Positions 59,439-64,000 of a stretch of 64,000 nucleotides of DNA are shown here, one piece after another. Location of the stretch: positions 60,337 to 124,336 of the forward strand of contig NZ_JRJU01000012.1 of assembly GCF_000787375.1 (NCBI RefSeq), written 5' to 3'. The stretch is from Halalkalibacter okhensis. GTDB taxonomy: Bacteria > Bacillota > Bacilli > Bacillales > Bacillaceae_D. Position numbers and translations under genes: made by a program. Under the pieces are notes generated by a model that did no database searches, had not been told where the DNA came from, and saw only the letters and a list, made by a program, of their open reading frames with translations. Each line of letters starts with the position of its first letter. Positions within the stretch are counted from its first letter, which is position 1.

Positions 59439-61004
59439 ATGCTTTTATTGGAAGCTCAGAAAATAAAGCAATCTATAAAGGATCGAATTCTTCTTGATAT
59501 TGATCATGTACAAATTCATAAAAAAGACCGGATTGGTTTAGTAGGGAAAAATGGCAGTGGAAAAACAACATTGTTGAATATATTAGCAGGAAAAAGAAAA
59601 CCAGACGAAGGTACGGTCATTCATCATACTCAAATGGAGCTGCTCCCCCAGCTTAAAAGGACAGATACAACTAAAAGTGGTGGTGAAGTAACACAGGAGT
59701 ACATCAACAAAGCACTGATAAATGACCCTGATCTATTATTTGCAGATGAACCAACAACCAATTTGGATGCCGAACATATAGAGTGGTTAGAAAAGAAATT
59801 GTCTCAGTGGAAGGGGGCCTTTGTTGTTGTTTCACATGACCGCGCCTTTCTTGATACTCTTTGCACAACCATTTGGGAAATCGATGACGGGACGATAAGA
59901 GAGTATAAAGGCAATTATCAAGATTATGCAGAGCAGAAAAAAGTTGAGCGAAGGAAAGAACAGCTCGCCTACGAAACATATGAGAAGAAGAAAAAACAAT
60001 TGGAGGAAGCCCTTAAACAAAAGGAGAAAAAAGCAGAAAGAGCAACGAAAACGCCGAAAAAAGTAAGCAAATCAGAAGCTAGAATTACAGGGGCAAAGCC
60101 ATACTTTGCTAAAAAACAAAAGAAGCTGCAACAAACAGCCAAATCAATCGAAACGCGGATCGAAAAGCTAGAAAAGGTCGATAAAGTAAGAGAGTATCCG
60201 CCTCTCAAAATGAATCTTCCAAATGAAGAAACCTTTACAGACCGGATCATCCTTCGTGTACAAGAGGCATCAGCCAACATCGGTGAGAGGGTTCTTTGGA
60301 ACAAGGCAAGCTTTCACCTTCGAGGCGGGGATAAGCTAGCTATTATCGGTTCAAACGGAAGTGGAAAAACCACATTAGTCAAAATGATTATGAATCAGAC
60401 AGAGGGTATTACCGTTTCTGCAATGAAGGTGGGATACTTCAGCCAAAATCTTTCCATTATCGATCTAAAGAAATCGATTTTAGATAATGTGTGTGAGGAT
60501 TCTAAGCATGATGAAACATTCATTCGAACGGTTTTAGCAAGGCTTCATTTCTTTAAGGAAGATGTGAACAAACCAGGAGATCTTTTGAGTGGGGGAGAAC
60601 GAGTAAAAGTAGCCTTAGCAAAAGTGTTTTTGAGCGACATCAATACATTAGTGTTAGATGAACCAACGAACTACCTTGATATGGAAGCAGTAGAGGCATT
60701 GGAGTCACTGTTAAAAGAATACGGAGGAAGTGTTATCTTTGTTTCGCATGACCGTCGTTTTATCGAACAGGTTGCGACAAGAATTTTAGAGATAAGAAAT
60801 GAAGAACTGCACTTGTTTGAAGGCACCTATCAACAGTACAAACAGTCCTACGACGGGGAAAGTCGAAGCGCTAATGAAGACAAAAGGCTAGTCATTGAAA
60901 CGAAGATAACGGAAGTGCTGAGTCGATTGAGTATCGAACCATCGGAGGCACTAGAGAAGGAATTTCAGGAGCTGTTACTTGAGAAAAAGAGATTAACGAA
61001 CTAG
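59439..61004 (+). CDS. Vga-type ABC-F ribosomal protection protein
   Basis: This 521-residue soluble protein has two ABC domains and no membrane part. The first Walker A GKNGSGKTT is at 36-44, with a degenerate signature TKSGGEV and Walker B FADEPTTNLD. A Lys/Glu-rich linker at about 155-235 contains ITGAKPYFAKKQKKL. The second domain has GSNGSGKTT, LSGGERVKVAL and LVLDEPTNYLD. Length, linker and the ending ITEVLSRLSIEPSE closely follow staphylococcal Vga(A), which displaces lincosamides, streptogramin A and pleuromutilins from the ribosome. Drug range cannot be predicted here. The leader attenuator upstream supports drug-induced expression. No mobile element adjoins, so it may be a native chromosomal gene. 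Confidence 0.88.
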   Translation: MLLLEAQKIKQSIKDRILLDIDHVQIHKKDRIGLVGKNGSGKTTLLNILAGKRKPDEGTVIHHTQMELLPQLKRTDTTKSGGEVTQEYINKALINDPDLLFADEPTTNLDAEHIEWLEKKLSQWKGAFVVVSHDRAFLDTLCTTIWEIDDGTIREYKGNYQDYAEQKKVERRKEQLAYETYEKKKKQLEEALKQKEKKAERATKTPKKVSKSEARITGAKPYFAKKQKKLQQTAKSIETRIEKLEKVDKVREYPPLKMNLPNEETFTDRIILRVQEASANIGERVLWNKASFHLRGGDKLAIIGSNGSGKTTLVKMIMNQTEGITVSAMKVGYFSQNLSIIDLKKSILDNVCEDSKHDETFIRTVLARLHFFKEDVNKPGDLLSGGERVKVALAKVFLSDINTLVLDEPTNYLDMEAVEALESLLKEYGGSVIFVSHDRRFIEQVATRILEIRNEELHLFEGTYQQYKQSYDGESRSANEDKRLVIETKITEVLSRLSIEPSEALEKEFQELLLEKKRLTN

Positions 61005-61320
61005 CATTTTTATAGTTTGAAAGAAGGTCGATGTTTCGAGTCCACTGAAAAAAGGTCGATTTTTACTTTTTTCAGTGGGCCTTAAGCAATGAGGGGAACC
61101 GCTGCTATGTTCTAAGCTATGAGTGGAGTTTCATAGCAGACTTTCAACATATGGAGCGGTTGCTGATTCATCCAATCTTGTAAGAGGATTTTTTGGGTGC
61201 CTTGTCTTTTTAAATATCGTCATGCTTTTCCCCTTTTCAAATTTGAGTACGAAGTCATTTTGTTATATGATTTGAAAATATGATGCTTTAAAAATAACTG
61301 TAAAAAGAGTGATGGAAACG
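61005..61320. other. intergenic region with a terminator-like hairpin
   Basis: The stem CCACTGAAAAAA / TTTTTTCAGTGG at 61042-61078 probably ends the ABC-F transcript. The rest of the 300 bases contains no gene or recognisable operator. A TTTGAAAATATGAT segment around 61271-61285 may hold part of the promoter for the agmatine genes. Confidence 0.5.
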
Positions 61321-62352
61321 ATGTATCCAAGAGAATTAAATTACAAAATGCCTGCAGAGTGGACAGCCCATCAGCGTACCTTTATTTCTTGGCCTGTACA
61401 AGAATCGATGGTCTACCCAGATGATTATGAACATGTGTGGAATGGATATGCGGAGCTTGTACATGCAATGGCTGAGTTTGAACCTGTAACCATTGTAACG
61501 AATCCAGATGATATAGATAAGGTAAAGGCCATTTTTGTGAACGAAAGAGTTGGGTTTTTGCCTATTGAGCATAATGATGCATGGTTGCGAGATAATGGAC
61601 CGACATTTGTCAAAAATGATGAAGGAGACATTGCAGGGATCAATTGGATTTTTAATGCCTGGGGTGAAAAATATTCTCCTTGGAAACTAGATAATGATGT
61701 GGCACCAAAAATATTAGAGCATTTTAATGTGAAGAAATTTGATGCTCAAATCGTCATGGAAGGGGGATCATTTCATGTCGATGGGGAAGGGACCTTGCTG
61801 ACAACCGAGGAATGTTTGTTAAACCCTAACCGCAATCCTGATTTATCAAAGGAGCAAGTGGAACAATATTTAAAGGATTATTTAAGTATTGAAAAGGTCA
61901 TTTGGCTAAATAAAGGTTTAAGTGGCGATGAGACGGACGGACATGTCGACAATGTTGCTTGTTTTGCTGAACCAGGCAAGGTAATCATCCAAGTGTGTCA
62001 TGATCCTAGTGATGATAATTATCAGATTACACAAGAAAATCTCGAGATTTTACGTGAAGCCACAGATGCAAAAGGACGAAAGCTTGAGATCATCGAAATT
62101 GAGCAACCACCAGCGTCACATTTTGAAGAAAGCCGACTAACGCTTAGCTATCTTAACTTTTATTTTGTAAATGGGGGAATTATTTTACCGGTATTTGGTG
62201 GCGTGGCCAAAGAAACGGATCAAAACGCAATTGCTGTTTTGCAACGAACATTTCCAAATCGCAAAATCCGAACAATTGATGGCATGGCAATCATTAAAGA
62301 AGGTGGAAACGTCCATTGTACAACACAGCAGATGCCAGCTGTAGGAAAATAA
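61321..62352 (+). CDS. aguA: agmatine deiminase
   Basis: This 343-residue guanidino-group hydrolase of the PAD superfamily converts agmatine to N-carbamoylputrescine and ammonia. The N-terminus MYPRELNYKMPAEWTAHQ is typical. Substrate Asp/Glu contacts lie in NDAWLRDNGPTFV and GDETDGHVDN (catalytic His and Asp), and the nucleophilic Cys is in GGNVHCTTQQMPA close to the end. I favour ATG 61321, seven bases after a GAGTGAT ribosome-like site. GTG 61309 and ATG 61312 are in-frame alternatives with poorer spacing. It is followed 18 bases later by aguB, so the two form an operon. Confidence 0.93.
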   Translation: MYPRELNYKMPAEWTAHQRTFISWPVQESMVYPDDYEHVWNGYAELVHAMAEFEPVTIVTNPDDIDKVKAIFVNERVGFLPIEHNDAWLRDNGPTFVKNDEGDIAGINWIFNAWGEKYSPWKLDNDVAPKILEHFNVKKFDAQIVMEGGSFHVDGEGTLLTTEECLLNPNRNPDLSKEQVEQYLKDYLSIEKVIWLNKGLSGDETDGHVDNVACFAEPGKVIIQVCHDPSDDNYQITQENLEILREATDAKGRKLEIIEIEQPPASHFEESRLTLSYLNFYFVNGGIILPVFGGVAKETDQNAIAVLQRTFPNRKIRTIDGMAIIKEGGNVHCTTQQMPAVGK

Positions 62353-62370
62353 AAAGATGAGGTGAAAGAC

Positions 62371-63249
62371 TTGAGAAACGTAAAAGTAGCAGCGACACAA
62401 ATGAGCTGCTCTAATAATATAGAAGAGAATATTAGCAAAGCAGACAAGCTAGTGCGCAAAGCAGCAAGTCAAGGTGCACAAATCATTCAAATTCAAGAAT
62501 TGTTTGAAACACCTTATTTCTGCCAAAAAGAAAAATCAGATTATTATATTTATGCAACAGAAGTAGAGAAAAACAAAGCAATCAGCCATTTTAAAAAAGT
62601 TGCTAAAGAGCTTGAAGTTGTATTACCGATTAGCTTTTATGAAAAGAAAAACAACGCTCGTTACAACTCGCTAGCTGTTATTGATGCCGATGGCGAAGTG
62701 CTTGGTGTTTATCGTAAAAGTCACATACCCGACGGCCCGGGCTATGAAGAAAAGTTTTATTTCAACCCAGGAGATACAGGTTTTAAAGTTTGGGATACAC
62801 GCTATGCAAAAATTGGAATAGGGGTTTGTTGGGACCAGTGGTATCCAGAAGCAGCAAGATGTATGGCATTAATGGGGGCAGAGATTCTGTTTTACCCGAC
62901 GGCCATCGGTTCTGAACCTCATGATGATACGATCGACTCAAAGGACCATTGGCAAACGGTCATGCTTGGTCATGCAGCGGCTAACTTAGTACCAGTTATA
63001 GCGTCTAATCGAGTAGGTGTAGAAGAAGATGAAGATTTCAAAATTACGTTTTATGGATCTTCATTTATTGCGGGACCACAAGGCAACAAAATCGAAGAAG
63101 CCGATCGAACAGAGGAAACGGTACTCGTTGCTGAATTTGACCTTGATGCGTTAGACATTCAACGCATTGAATGGGGCATCTTCCGTGATCGCAGACCGGA
63201 TCTGTATAAAGTGATCACTTCATACGATGGCGAGTTAACGATTAAATAG
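62371..63249 (+). CDS. aguB: N-carbamoylputrescine amidase
   Basis: This 292-residue nitrilase-superfamily amidase hydrolyses N-carbamoylputrescine to putrescine, CO2 and ammonia. The catalytic triad is visible: Glu in IIQIQELFETPYF, Lys in VYRKSHIPDGPGY and Cys in IGVCWDQWYPEAAR. The YEEKFYFNPGDTGF stretch is typical of AguB. TTG 62371 is favoured (GAGGTGA five bases before); GTG 62362 overlaps that ribosome site. With aguA it gives a two-step route from agmatine to putrescine. Putrescine could be a precursor of the spermidine used for petrobactin, though agmatine-forming and spermidine-forming genes are not in this window. Confidence 0.93.
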   Translation: MRNVKVAATQMSCSNNIEENISKADKLVRKAASQGAQIIQIQELFETPYFCQKEKSDYYIYATEVEKNKAISHFKKVAKELEVVLPISFYEKKNNARYNSLAVIDADGEVLGVYRKSHIPDGPGYEEKFYFNPGDTGFKVWDTRYAKIGIGVCWDQWYPEAARCMALMGAEILFYPTAIGSEPHDDTIDSKDHWQTVMLGHAAANLVPVIASNRVGVEEDEDFKITFYGSSFIAGPQGNKIEEADRTEETVLVAEFDLDALDIQRIEWGIFRDRRPDLYKVITSYDGELTIK

Positions 63250-63263
63250 TAAGCTTGTATAGA

Positions 63264-63296
63264 TTGGACCTTCTTTCATGTTAAGGAAGGTCCTTG
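63264..63296 (+). terminator. hairpin after aguB
   Basis: The stem TTGGACCTTC / GAAGGTCCTTG lies 15 bases after the aguB stop. It lacks a long T-run, so termination may be weak. Confidence 0.5.
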
Positions 63297-63332
63297 CTTC
63301 AAACAATGATATACAAAAAAGGAGATTTGAAT

Positions 63333-63752
63333 ATGGCGCGTTTACTTCCTTATGTAATATTGGATGGCAATGCCAAAGAAGCTGTTGCCTTTTATGAAAA
63401 AGCCTTACAAGCTAATGTGATTGGGATTCAAACTTTTGGTGAAATGCCTGAAAACCCTAATTTTCCACTGCCAGATGAAGCAAAAGATCGAGTGTCTCAT
63501 GCAATGATCAAAGTGGGCGATACAGATATGATGTTTTCGGATACCTTTCCAGGAACGCCTCATGTAGTAGGGAACCATGTGACGATTTGCATTATGGCTG
63601 ATACAAAGGAGCAGGCAACAGAGTATTATCAGGCGTTACAAGAGGGTGGTAAAGTTACGATGCCTCTTCAGGAAACGTTTTGGAGCCCAGCCTACGGAAT
63701 TGTCATTGATAAATATGGGGTGACGTTTCAGATTTCAACAGAGAGTCAGTAG
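63333..63752 (+). CDS. VOC family protein (PhnB/YjdN-like)
   Basis: This 139-residue protein has two vicinal-oxygen-chelate half-domains. YVILDGNAKEAVAFYEKAL opens the first. Near the end PAYGIVIDKYGVTFQIS matches the closing strand of PhnB/YjdN-like glyoxalase-fold proteins. Family members bind small ligands or act as lyases or antibiotic-binding proteins; function here is unknown. ATG 63333 lies eight bases after AAAGGAG, so the 13-residue upstream extension is rejected. Its 3' end is followed by the third 52-bp array. Confidence 0.8.
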   Translation: MARLLPYVILDGNAKEAVAFYEKALQANVIGIQTFGEMPENPNFPLPDEAKDRVSHAMIKVGDTDMMFSDTFPGTPHVVGNHVTICIMADTKEQATEYYQALQEGGKVTMPLQETFWSPAYGIVIDKYGVTFQISTESQ

Positions 63753-63811
63753 GAAGAAAACGGTGGAGTATGAACCAAGTGGTTTGTGCTCTTTTTTATT
63801 GAGTCAAGGGG

Positions 63812-64000
63812 TGTTGAAGCCGGAAAAAGCGGCTCGCCCAGAAGTTGGGTAGCCAAAGAGGGGGGGAGCCGGAAAAAGAGGCCCGCCCGAGAGTTGGGTA
63901 GTCAAAGAGGGGTGTTGAAGCCGGAAAAAAGCGGCTCGTCCGAGAGTTGGGTAGTCAAAGAGGGGTGTTGAAGCCGGAAAAAGCGGCTCGTCCGAAAGTT
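63812..64000. repeat. 52-bp tandem repeat array 3, continuing past the window
   Basis: The marker AGCCGGAA starts at 63818, 63867, 63919 and 63972, intervals of 49, 52 and 53 bases; the deviations come from a three-base loss and one extra A. The unit reads about GAAGCCGGAAAAAGCGGCTC, then GTCCGAGAGTTGGGTAGTCA, then AAGAGGGGTGTT. It shares GGTAG-CAAAGAGG and GTTG-AGCC-GAAAA with array 1 in the same register. The array is cut by the window end, so its length and its right neighbour are unknown. Confidence 0.88.

Noticed and set aside
63786..63971. Open frame across array 3
   Set aside because: Repeat-derived, frame changes with each unit, and no ribosome site.

Overview
The window looks like chromosome of a low-GC Gram-positive bacterium of the family Bacillaceae, probably an alkaliphilic or halotolerant Bacillus relative. 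The reasons are strong AGGAGG-type ribosome sites, frequent GTG/TTG starts, Fur boxes of Bacillus type, a perfect Bacillus parS site, Glu/Asp-rich linkers in the secreted binding proteins, several cation-coupled transporters, and Bacillus families such as AdeR, YpiB, YcgT and HmoA. This placement is inferred from protein recognition only. No rRNA, tRNA or CRISPR array was seen.

Layout. 0.5-6 kb: YjiH-type membrane protein, MocR-like aminotransferase, small membrane protein, sugar acetyltransferase, MFS transporter. 6-28.7 kb: an iron island. It holds an HmoA-like haem monooxygenase, a FecCD permease pair, a Btr-like AraC sensor-regulator, a siderophore-binding lipoprotein, a complete petrobactin operon (asbABCDEF), a second ferric-siderophore importer (fhuC-D-B-G type) and a YcgT-type flavoprotein reductase. 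Six good Fur boxes sit in front of these units, and a seventh lies before a GPH-family symporter. Between them are two abutting ABC-2 permease remnants, a radical SAM/SPASM protein and a divergent HPr kinase-like protein. 28.7-38.4 kb: an alanine cluster (alr, ald, adeR, Na+/alanine symporter) with cre-like sites, flanked by two NERD-domain genes. Each NERD gene lies beside an array of 52-bp tandem repeats, and one array is split by an IS256-family element. 38.5-53.7 kb: FAD oxidoreductase, sulfite-oxidase-like molybdoenzyme, RlmN-like radical SAM enzyme, chemoreceptor, orphan peptide-binding lipoprotein, modABC, BCCT transporter, and a phoX-tatA-tatC module. 54-64 kb: ppc, membrane protein, parS, YpiB-like protein, GNAT, a Vga-type ABC-F protein behind a transcription attenuator, the agmatine-to-putrescine pair aguA/aguB, a VOC protein, and a third 52-bp array running off the window.

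How the genes work together. Under iron starvation Fur would release petrobactin synthesis (AsbF makes 3,4-dihydroxybenzoate, AsbC loads it on AsbD, AsbA/B/E assemble the siderophore), uptake by two importers, iron release by reductase or haem oxygenase, and perhaps efflux by the MFS protein. ModABC supplies molybdate that the nearby sulfite-oxidase-like enzyme needs. The phoX-tatA-tatC order resembles the B. subtilis phoD-tatAd-tatCd arrangement.

Most worth following up: the related 52-bp arrays and their position beside both NERD paralogues; the IS256 insertion whose removal restores the repeat register exactly; the ABC-F leader with a three-codon upstream ORF; and the perfect parS inside a 36-bp palindrome.
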